A stretch of 64,000 nucleotides of DNA, taken from Crocinitomicaceae bacterium (lineage in GTDB: Bacteria; Bacteroidota; Bacteroidia; Flavobacteriales_D; Parvicellaceae). Under the pieces are notes generated by a model. The model had not been told where the DNA came from. It was given only the letters and a program-made list of their open reading frames with translations, and ran no database searches. Positions 35,392-42,626 of this stretch are shown here, one piece after another (position 1 is the first letter of the stretch; each line of letters opens with the position of its first letter). The translations under genes were made by a program, and so were the position numbers. The DNA lies in assembly GCA_002723085.1 (NCBI GenBank), contig PBNK01000001.1, positions 1-64,000 on the forward strand. The letters are read 5' to 3'.

Positions 35392-38300
35392 ATGAAAAAA
35401 TTAATTCCCTTATATATATTTTTGCTTTTTGGTTTTTTAGATTATGGTCAAAATTCCAACTGTACAAACATGAATCCAATTTGTACTTCAACAGGTCTTT
35501 CATTTCAATCAAATTTTGGTGTTCAAGATGCATCTATTACAGACCCTGGAAATAACTATGGTTGCTTATCTACTTCACCTAATCCAGCATGGTATTATCT
35601 TGAAATTTCTCAATCTGGTGATTTGGCAATGGAATTACAGGCTAATCAAGATATTGATTTTATTTTATGGGGTCCTTTTTCCAATTTAGCAAATGCTATT
35701 GCGAGTTGTGGTTCTTATAATAATATACTTCCTGATTATCCAAGTGGTTGTATACCTTTTTGGAACTGTACGGGTTATGGATGCAGTTACGACCCTTCGC
35801 CAATTGAATATCCCTATATACAAAATGCTGTTGTTGGGGAAGTATATGTTTTGCTTATAACTAATTATGCAAGCGTAGTTCAAAATATCTCATTGACTCA
35901 AACTGGCGGAAATGGTGCTACTGATTGTAACATAGTTAATCCTTGTAGCATAAACTATATAAATGCGAATTTGACACCATGTAATCAGGCAACTGGTAAT
36001 TTTGATATTTCTGGTGTTGTTGAATTTGTTAACCCTCCAACAACAGGTCAGTTAATTGTAGAGAATTGTTCAGGTGATCAAGCGGTATTTAATGCTCCAT
36101 TTTCAAGTCCTCTAAATTATTCAATTAATGGCATCTTAGCGGATGGGACAACCAATTGCGAAGTTTCGGCAACATTTACAGCAGAACCTACATGTACTTT
36201 AAACACGAATTTTTTTACAGAGCCTACATGTCCGGTTTCCTGCGCAATGAATAGTATTACTGTATTACCAACAGCTTGTAATTTAGCAACAGGGACTTTT
36301 GATATAAGTGGGGTTTTAGATTTTACAGCACCTCCAACTACAGGTCAATTAATTGTTGAAAATTGTTCAGGTGATCAAACTGTTTATAACCCGCCATTTA
36401 TAAGCCCTCTTAATTATTCTATTTTAGGAATTGTTGCCGATGGAACCAATAATTGTACTGTAACTGCAACTTTTACAGATGATCCTTCTTGTACAATTAT
36501 ATCTAGTTTGTTTACTGAGCCAACTTGTTCTCAACCATGCTCATTAATTGATGTTTCTGCAGCATTAACTGCATGTGATAACGTTACTGGTTTGACCTAT
36601 TCTGGCGATGTTACTTTTTTAAATCAACCTACAACAGGTCAATTGACTATTACTGATTGTCATGGTATACAACAAGTCTTTAATGCTCCATTTGTTTCCC
36701 CAACAACATACACATTAAGTGGTATCCCAGCTGATGGACAGCCTTGTCAAATTACAGCTGCTTTTACAGCTGCGCCTTCATGTACTTTTTCAGTTCCTTT
36801 CACACCTAATAATAATCCATATGTACATGCTATGACAGATACAGCCATATGTGTTGGAAATTCAGTTTCATTATATGTTGATTCAGTTTCAGGAGGTGTA
36901 TTGGTTGAAGAATTTAATATGGTATTTGATCAAGCATTTTCACATACAACTATTAATACAAATTTACCAGGTACTTATTATGCGGTTGTAAGCGGCACCT
37001 TTTCAGGAGCTGGAAATTGCGAGCTTAGAGATGCTGGTTTTTGGTTTTATCAAGGGTGTGCAAATATAACACCTATCCCTGCATACCCATGGAAATGGAA
37101 TGGTGTTAATCCTAATACTCAATCACAAGTTCCAACTGTTTATAATCCTAATCATATATATCAGTTTTATTTTACAGGAGGATCTCCTCAGACATATTCA
37201 TTTTCTGAAGCTCAACCTAGTTGGTATAATGATAACTTTGGAACACTTAATTTTAAAATATACTATTTAGGTAATTTAAGTTGGTCAAACGGAGTTACTA
37301 CCACTACAAATACTGTTAGTCCTTTAGTTTCAACTAATTATACTGTTACAATTGATTATGGAAATGGATGCAATGCTTCACATTTGTTAAATGTTGGGGT
37401 TAGTGATTTGCAATCTAATTTAGTAGTTCAAGATGTTTCATGTATTGGTGCATGTGATGGGTATATTGATGCTAATGTGTCAGGTGGAATAAACCCTATA
37501 TCTTACACATGGAGTCATGATCCGACTTTAAATATTGATTCTGCTGGTTCTATATGTGCTAATAATTATACTCTTTCAGTAACAGATAGCATTGGTTGTT
37601 CATTATTTATTGATACAGCTGTAATTGGAAATCAATTGATTTCTATTGATCAATTGGATACAATTTCTGAATTGTGTTTTAAAGATTCTACTGGACATGC
37701 AATGGTTTACTCAACTGGAGCATACTTTTTTAGTATCGATAGTGTAAATTATCAATCTGATAGCATGTTTACCAATTTAAGTAGTGGAAATTATACCATT
37801 TACCTAATGGATTCTAATGCGTGTAAAAATTCTGTTTCATTTACACTTATAAGTCCACCACAAATTACTATTCAAGCTAATGGAGATACAACTATTTGTC
37901 ATGGTGGAAGTGCAGATGTAAATGCTTTTGCTAGTGGAGGTACAGGTGTTCTTAATTATTTTTGGAATAATGTGTCATCAATAAATCAACAAACGGTTTT
38001 TCCAACATTTGATTCATTGTTTTATGTTTCAGTTATAGATGATAATGGATGTAGATCAGATTCTGACTTTGTTGTTGTGAATGTTCATCCAATATTGTCA
38101 ATTAGTCCTATTCAAGATCAAAATTTATGTGAAGGTGATTCTATTGCTGTTATTGCAAATGTATTAGGTGGTGATGGTGGTCCATATAATTATTTATGGT
38201 CTCCTGTTGTTTCATCAGATTCTATTCAAGTGTTATCTCCCACAGTTTCTACCACTTATTCAATTACTGTTTCTGACAACTGTGAAACACCTGATGTAAA

Positions 38301-39126
38301 TGAAACATTTGATATAAATGTATTCCCAAATCCAACAGTTCAATTTAGTGGAGATTTATTAAACGATTGTTCTCCTTTAGTAACAAATTTTACAGAAAAT
38401 ATAACTCCAATTGGTTCACAGTGTTTATGGGATTTTGGTGATGGAACTACTAGCAATTCTTGTTCTAATGTTACTCATACCTTTATTAATCCAGGTTGTT
38501 ATGATATTTCATTAACAGCAATATCTCCTCAAGGTTGTGAAACCTCATTTGTTGATTCACAATATGTTTGTGTATACGATTTTTCCATCCCTGCATTTAT
38601 TTGGACTCCTGATACTCCAACTGTAATTAATTCATTTGTTGAATTCAATAATAACAGTATTGATGCAGTTAGTTATGAATGGACAGTTAATGTTGATGGC
38701 CAAATTAGTAGTTTTACTGATGAAAATATATCTTTTACTTTTCCAAACTTTCAAGCCAATTCTTATGAAGTTTGTTTAACTGCAACAACTGATTTTGGTT
38801 GTGATTCCACCTATTGTGGTTTCGTAAGTGTTGTTGATAGGTTTTTGATATACACACCTAATGCTTTTACACCTGGAACAAATGATAATATAAACAATGA
38901 ATTTAAACCAATTATTTATGGTGGAGATGAGAGTTACTATGAGTTTATGGTTTTCGATAGATGGGGTGAATTGTTATTTTCTACAAAAGATATTAATGAA
39001 GGTTGGAATGGCGAACATAATGGTGTTGTATGTCCTCTAGGTGTTTATGTTTGGAAAGTTTCGGTAAAAGATAAGTTTACAGATAAGTTTAATCAATACA
39101 TAGGAAACCTTACTTTGGTCAAATAG
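35392..39126 (+). CDS. Large T9SS type B adhesin with three 99-residue Cys-rich repeats
   Basis: 1244 residues. Signal peptide 1-20 (ends FLDYGQ). Residues 21-180 form an N-terminal domain with NPAWYYLEISQSGDLAM. Three tandem repeats begin at Cys185, Cys284 and Cys383, exactly 99 residues apart, each with FDISGV or its equivalent, PTTGQLxxxxC, FxxPLxY and ADG. A polysaccharide-lyase-like or lectin-like region (about 480-650), several Ig/PKD-like domains, and a PKD domain near 985-1060 with CLWDFGDGTTSN follow. The type B sorting domain covers the last 95 residues: IYTPNAFTPGTNDNINN, FMVFDRWGELLFS, GWNGEHNGVVCPLGVYVW. It is exported to the surface by T9SS. The preceding small secreted protein gene is four bases away; no PorP/SprF gene is adjacent. 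Confidence 0.88.
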   Translation: MKKLIPLYIFLLFGFLDYGQNSNCTNMNPICTSTGLSFQSNFGVQDASITDPGNNYGCLSTSPNPAWYYLEISQSGDLAMELQANQDIDFILWGPFSNLANAIASCGSYNNILPDYPSGCIPFWNCTGYGCSYDPSPIEYPYIQNAVVGEVYVLLITNYASVVQNISLTQTGGNGATDCNIVNPCSINYINANLTPCNQATGNFDISGVVEFVNPPTTGQLIVENCSGDQAVFNAPFSSPLNYSINGILADGTTNCEVSATFTAEPTCTLNTNFFTEPTCPVSCAMNSITVLPTACNLATGTFDISGVLDFTAPPTTGQLIVENCSGDQTVYNPPFISPLNYSILGIVADGTNNCTVTATFTDDPSCTIISSLFTEPTCSQPCSLIDVSAALTACDNVTGLTYSGDVTFLNQPTTGQLTITDCHGIQQVFNAPFVSPTTYTLSGIPADGQPCQITAAFTAAPSCTFSVPFTPNNNPYVHAMTDTAICVGNSVSLYVDSVSGGVLVEEFNMVFDQAFSHTTINTNLPGTYYAVVSGTFSGAGNCELRDAGFWFYQGCANITPIPAYPWKWNGVNPNTQSQVPTVYNPNHIYQFYFTGGSPQTYSFSEAQPSWYNDNFGTLNFKIYYLGNLSWSNGVTTTTNTVSPLVSTNYTVTIDYGNGCNASHLLNVGVSDLQSNLVVQDVSCIGACDGYIDANVSGGINPISYTWSHDPTLNIDSAGSICANNYTLSVTDSIGCSLFIDTAVIGNQLISIDQLDTISELCFKDSTGHAMVYSTGAYFFSIDSVNYQSDSMFTNLSSGNYTIYLMDSNACKNSVSFTLISPPQITIQANGDTTICHGGSADVNAFASGGTGVLNYFWNNVSSINQQTVFPTFDSLFYVSVIDDNGCRSDSDFVVVNVHPILSISPIQDQNLCEGDSIAVIANVLGGDGGPYNYLWSPVVSSDSIQVLSPTVSTTYSITVSDNCETPDVNETFDINVFPNPTVQFSGDLLNDCSPLVTNFTENITPIGSQCLWDFGDGTTSNSCSNVTHTFINPGCYDISLTAISPQGCETSFVDSQYVCVYDFSIPAFIWTPDTPTVINSFVEFNNNSIDAVSYEWTVNVDGQISSFTDENISFTFPNFQANSYEVCLTATTDFGCDSTYCGFVSVVDRFLIYTPNAFTPGTNDNINNEFKPIIYGGDESYYEFMVFDRWGELLFSTKDINEGWNGEHNGVVCPLGVYVWKVSVKDKFTDKFNQYIGNLTLVK
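35944..36810 (+). repeat. Three tandem 99-codon repeats within the adhesin
   Basis: The units start at 35944, 36241 and 36538. The encoded repeats 1 and 2 are the closest (both contain PPTTGQLIVENCSGDQ); repeat 3 is more diverged. The even 297-base spacing points to in-frame duplication of a single Ig-like domain. Confidence 0.8.
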
Positions 39127-39137
39127 ATTTAATTCAT

Positions 39138-39971
39138 TTACCTGTTTGATTTTGCATCAAAATCTTGTATAAAATTCCAAGAATCATCTTGCCATTTAAA
39201 AGCATCAAAACTTAGGTCAGTAACATACCAATCAGGAAAATCTTTTAAGTGTGGAGAGGTTGGAATCAAATGATCAAAAACTAAATAATGTTCTTTTTTT
39301 ATGATTACATGTTTTAAAGACATATATGATTTTTTATTGTATTGAAAAACCACTCTTCTTTTAACTTTACCATCTAAACAATTAAATATTGGTGTCCCAA
39401 ACTGAACATTGTTTTTTTTAACAAAACTCAAGGTTTCTATTATTTTTATGTTTGAAAACATATTGTTTCCATCCCAACCTAAAAGTGTATAAATAGTTTT
39501 GTTATTTTTTTTAACTGGAATGATGTCAAAATAAAGTGCTCCTTTCCAGTTTTTTTCATTGATAATTTGAAATTCAAAATCAAAACTTGTATTCTTTTTA
39601 TCAAATAATTCAATTAACTGAAGATTGCCTTTATTGTCTTTTTTCAAAATTATACATTCATAATGTTGGGTTTGATTTTTCAACTCAATGTTCCAATTAA
39701 AAAGTCTAAATGCGCCATCAGGAGCTGCTTTAGTTGACATAAAGTTAGAAATAGAGTCAAAAGGGAAATCAAATGCATTTGGATCATTCAAACATCTTTT
39801 AAGTGTTTTTTTAAAAGAATTATTAAATTTCATTGCGCTATCTATATTTTTCGAGAAATGAACTTTTTCTAAAAGATTAATTAAAGAATCTTCATAAATA
39901 GACATTTTTTGAGAGAAAATATTGAGATTTAAACTTAAAATAGATATAACTATTAATTGCCATTTTTTCAT
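39138..39971 (-). CDS. Hypothetical secreted protein
   Basis: 277 residues. The signal peptide (about 1-20) ends LNIFSQ. The mature part has a helical beginning (YEDSLINLLEKVHFSKNID) with KTLKRCLNDPNAFDFPFDS, then KAAPDGAFRLFNWNIEL and a beta-rich remainder containing LLGWDGNNMFSNIKIIETL and RRVVFQYNKKSYMSLK. It ends ISDLSFDAFKW-like (LSFDAFKWQDDSW). I recall similar uncharacterised periplasmic proteins in Bacteroidota but cannot name a domain. The gene stops 11 bases from the convergent adhesin and starts about 35 bases from the ferredoxin stop, so it may be cotranscribed with the ferredoxin gene. Confidence 0.65.
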   Translation of the reverse strand: MKKWQLIVISILSLNLNIFSQKMSIYEDSLINLLEKVHFSKNIDSAMKFNNSFKKTLKRCLNDPNAFDFPFDSISNFMSTKAAPDGAFRLFNWNIELKNQTQHYECIILKKDNKGNLQLIELFDKKNTSFDFEFQIINEKNWKGALYFDIIPVKKNNKTIYTLLGWDGNNMFSNIKIIETLSFVKKNNVQFGTPIFNCLDGKVKRRVVFQYNKKSYMSLKHVIIKKEHYLVFDHLIPTSPHLKDFPDWYVTDLSFDAFKWQDDSWNFIQDFDAKSNR

Positions 39972-40005
39972 ATGTTCTTCAAATTCAAATATTAGACCAA
40001 AAAAA

Positions 40006-40359
40006 TTAAATAATATGTAAGCTATCTTTTTTCTTTAAAAGAAATTTTTCGCTTTCCACAATTTCTTCGTTAGGTAGGCAACAGTCCACAGGACAAACAG
40101 CAGCACATTGAGGTTCATCATGAAAACCTTTACATTCTGTACATTTATCTGCAACAATGTAATAAATGTCCATATCTTCAGGTTCGTTTTCTTGATCAGC
40201 ATCTAATGAAAGTTTGGAATTAAAACCAGTATACCTTCCAGTTATTGATGTTCCATCTGAAAATTTCCATTCAGCGCCACCTTCATAAATGGCATTGTTA
40301 GGGCATTCAGGTTCACAAGCCCCGCAATTTATACATTCATCAGTTATTTTGATTGCCAT
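40006..40359 (-). CDS. 4Fe-4S dicluster ferredoxin
   Basis: 117 residues, YfhL-like bacterial ferredoxin. The first cluster motif is [12 protein letters not shown] at residues about 9-20. The second is [22 protein letters not shown] near 72-93, in which the spacing between the second and third Cys is enlarged, as in the family of YfhL ferredoxins with one unusual cluster site. The insertion between clusters ([16 protein letters not shown]) is longer than in small clostridial ferredoxins. It is a soluble low-potential electron carrier; its partner is unknown. It is transcribed from TATATTTG at 40391-40384, overlapping the promoter of the divergent acyl-CoA reductase gene. Confidence 0.9.
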   Translation of the reverse strand: MAIKITDECINCGACEPECPNNAIYEGGAEWKFSDGTSITGRYTGFNSKLSLDADQENEPEDMDIYYIVADKCTECKGFHDEPQCAAVCPVDCCLPNEEIVESEKFLLKKKDSLHII

Positions 40360-40380
40360 AACAGATTGTTGTTATTTTTG
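40348..40380 (+). promoter_or_regulatory. Promoter of the acyl-CoA reductase gene
   Basis: TTTG at 40348-40351, a 21-base spacer and TATTTTTG at 40373-40380 match the Bacteroidota consensus; the ATG is 18 bases downstream. The -33 part lies inside the ferredoxin coding sequence. Confidence 0.6.
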
Positions 40381-40383
40381 TCA

Positions 40384-40391
40384 CAAATATA
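40384..40391 (-). promoter_or_regulatory. Promoter -7 box of the ferredoxin gene
   Basis: The minus strand reads TATATTTG. Its expected transcript start (near 40377) falls within the opposite -7 box, so the two promoters compete for the same DNA. Confidence 0.55.
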
Positions 40392-40398
40392 CTGATTT

Positions 40399-41457
40399 AT
40401 GATTCGTTCGTCTATAGTTCAAAGAAAAGCTGCAATTGCTCAATTAGGTGAGTTTTTAAATACTGTTGCTATAAAAAAGAAATGGGGGGGGTATAAAACT
40501 GGAGTTTCTGAAAGTGAATTCAATGATTTTGTAAATAAGATTAACACTGCTTTCCACAGTAATGGTTGGTTCACTAAAGATATGGTAATTCAAGCATTTA
40601 AATCATGGGCTCAATTAATGAATAAAGCAAATCTTGATATTTGGTTGAATCAGTATGAAATGCCAGTTTCTAATTATAATAAAACTGTTTTAATTATATG
40701 TGCTGGAAATTTACCTATTGTAGGCTGGCATGACATACTTTGCTCATATTTATGTGGGTTTAAAGTAAAAGTTAAATTGTCTTCAGATGATGATAAATTA
40801 ATACCTGCTATGTTGAGTATTATTTCACTATTTGATAATGAAATTGGAAATCAAATTGAAACAGTCGAAGGTAAATCAGAGGGGTTTGATTTGGTTATTG
40901 CAACAGGTAGTGACAATACAAATAGATACTTTGAAAGCTATTTTGGTTCTTATCCTCATATTTTTAGAAAAAGTAGAACTTCTATTGCTGTTGTAAATGA
41001 AAATCATAATTCAGATGAGCTATCTAAATTGGCAGATGATATTTTTAGTTACTATGGGTTAGGTTGTAGAAGCATTACTAAAATTTACCTGCCTGAAGGT
41101 TATTCAACTGACCTTATTTTTAATGCTTTATTTAAATACAAAGATGTTGTTAATCATAATAAATACATGAATAATTACGAATATTACAGGTCAATTTACC
41201 TTATGGAAGGTATTTCTTTTTTAGATAATGGATTTTTAATCTTGAAAGAAGATGAAAATATTTTTTCTCCAATAGGTGTTCTTCATTATGAGTTCTATAA
41301 TAATTTGAAAAAGTTAGAGAATCATTTACAATCAAATAATGAAAATATTCAGTGTAGAGTTGGAGAAGGAGGAATTCCTTTTGGATCAGCTCAGAAACCT
41401 GAATTGTGGGATTATGCTGATGGAATAGATACTATTGAATTTTTAACAAAAATTTAA
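40399..41457 (+). CDS. LuxC-like acyl-CoA reductase family protein
   Basis: 352 residues, cytoplasmic. It belongs to the aldehyde dehydrogenase superfamily branch that reduces long-chain acyl groups to aldehydes with NADPH (LuxC-like). VLIICAGNLPIVGWHDILCSYLCG carries the family nucleotide-binding helix, VKLSSDDDKLIP follows, and SDDIFSYYGLGCRSITKIYLP includes the active-site Cys region (GLGCRS). RVGEGGIPFGSAQKPELWDYADG ends the protein. It is shorter than luminescence LuxC proteins (about 480 residues), as usual for the flavobacterial family, so substrate assignment is open. A run of eight G at 40484-40491 lies at codons 29-31; a one-base slip there would truncate the protein. Confidence 0.78.
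   Translation: MIRSSIVQRKAAIAQLGEFLNTVAIKKKWGGYKTGVSESEFNDFVNKINTAFHSNGWFTKDMVIQAFKSWAQLMNKANLDIWLNQYEMPVSNYNKTVLIICAGNLPIVGWHDILCSYLCGFKVKVKLSSDDDKLIPAMLSIISLFDNEIGNQIETVEGKSEGFDLVIATGSDNTNRYFESYFGSYPHIFRKSRTSIAVVNENHNSDELSKLADDIFSYYGLGCRSITKIYLPEGYSTDLIFNALFKYKDVVNHNKYMNNYEYYRSIYLMEGISFLDNGFLILKEDENIFSPIGVLHYEFYNNLKKLENHLQSNNENIQCRVGEGGIPFGSAQKPELWDYADGIDTIEFLTKI
40484..40491 (+). repeat. Homopolymeric G8 tract in coding sequence
   Basis: Eight consecutive G in a genome of about 30% GC, coding Trp-Gly-Gly early in the acyl-CoA reductase gene. It is the longest G/C run I noticed; the others I saw are six bases. Confidence 0.9.
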
Positions 41458-41502
41458 ATAATAATTAATTTATTTCATTTATTTTTAATTAAAATTTTAG
41501 TA

Positions 41503-42105
41503 ATGAAAACAATTACAAAAGAAATTCAAGATAGTATTTCACCTGATAGGGCAATAGAAATGCTTAAGGAAGGAAATCAAAGATTTCTAGATAAAAATGA
41601 AAAGGATAGAGATTTACATATTCAAGTTAATCAGACAAGTGGTGGACAATTCCCATATGCTGTAGTTCTTAGTTGTATAGACTCCAGAGTTCCAGTAGAA
41701 TTAGTTTTTGATCAAGGTGTAGGGGATATTTTTAGCGCTAGAGTAGCAGGAAACATCATCAATGAAGATATTTTAGGCTCTATAGAGTATGCTTGTGGTG
41801 TTGCTGGTTCAAAGGCTATTTTAGTTTTAGGACATACAAAGTGTGGGGCTGTAACCTCTGCTTGTAAAGGTGTAGAGTTAGGTAATATTACAGCTTTATT
41901 AAGTAAAGTTAAACCAGCTATTGCTGCTGTTCAAGAAAGAGATGGTGATGTTGAAGTAGAAGAGGTTACTAAATCAAATGTGCATCAATCTATAAAAGAA
42001 ATTAGAGAGAATAGTGCAATCTTATCAGATTTAGAAAAAGAAGGGAAGATAAAGATAGTTGGTGCAGTTTATCATGTTGAGGACGGACGAGTTTCTTACT
42101 TATAG
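41503..42105 (+). CDS. Beta-class carbonic anhydrase
   Basis: 200 residues, standard for the class. It interconverts CO2 and bicarbonate, which also supplies biotin carboxylases such as the acyl-CoA carboxylase in this window. Zinc ligands are seen as Cys in SCIDSRVPVE (with the Asp-Arg dyad) and His/Cys in LGHTKCGAVTSACKGVELG. The remaining core, FDQGVGDIFSARVAGNII and GSIEYACGVAGSKAILV, is typical. No signal peptide is present, so it acts in the cytoplasm. It follows the acyl-CoA reductase by 45 A/T-rich bases without a perfect promoter box, so readthrough from that gene is possible. Its stop is six bases from the convergent phosphoribosyltransferase. Confidence 0.93.
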   Translation: MKTITKEIQDSISPDRAIEMLKEGNQRFLDKNEKDRDLHIQVNQTSGGQFPYAVVLSCIDSRVPVELVFDQGVGDIFSARVAGNIINEDILGSIEYACGVAGSKAILVLGHTKCGAVTSACKGVELGNITALLSKVKPAIAAVQERDGDVEVEEVTKSNVHQSIKEIRENSAILSDLEKEGKIKIVGAVYHVEDGRVSYL

Positions 42106-42111
42106 TAATAC

Positions 42112-42615
42112 TTACTCTAAGTAAATAAGAATATTATCCTTTTCAAAATTAACTCTAATATGCTCTTGTAGTGTGGTAGATAACGTTAATCCTACCCAAT
42201 CAGCCTTGATTGGGAACAGTCTATGTCTTCTATCTACTAGAACAATTGTGTTCATTTTACTAATATTTTGATTTAATAAATAAGCTGCAGCATGCATTAG
42301 GGTTCTTCCTGAATTCAAGACATCGTCTATCAAAATTACTTTTTTATTTTTTAAATCAATTATTGGCTTTATAGATATATTAGATTGATTTGGATTGTTT
42401 TTATTTATGTTTAGTTCTAGTAGTTTAAAATTAATTTTAGAGTTTATTTCTTTTAATTTTTTAAAAATGAACTCTGCAAATAAAAAACCTCTTTTACTGA
42501 GACCAACTAAAACAACTTCCTTTTCATCATAATAGTTTTCAATGATTTGATAACTGATTCTAGCAATCTTCTTTTGAATATCATCATTGTTTAAAATAAG
42601 CGATTTATTTCCCAT
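42112..42615 (-). CDS. PyrR-like phosphoribosyltransferase family protein
   Basis: 167 residues, close to PyrR length. The PRPP-binding loop VILIDDVLNSGRTLMHAAAYLL has the signature two acidic residues and SGRT. The preceding IARISYQIIENY and VVLVGLSKRGFLFAEFIFK, and the later VLVDRRHRLFPIKADWVGLTL, are PyrR-like. PyrR binds pyr mRNA and attenuates transcription in Firmicutes and has weak uracil phosphoribosyltransferase activity; whether the Bacteroidota protein binds RNA is unknown. No pyrimidine gene is adjacent. It starts 11 bases after the TonB receptor stop in the same direction, so it is probably the third gene of that unit. Confidence 0.78.
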   Translation of the reverse strand: MGNKSLILNNDDIQKKIARISYQIIENYYDEKEVVLVGLSKRGFLFAEFIFKKLKEINSKINFKLLELNINKNNPNQSNISIKPIIDLKNKKVILIDDVLNSGRTLMHAAAYLLNQNISKMNTIVLVDRRHRLFPIKADWVGLTLSTTLQEHIRVNFEKDNILIYLE

Positions 42616-42626
42616 TTGTTTTTTAG

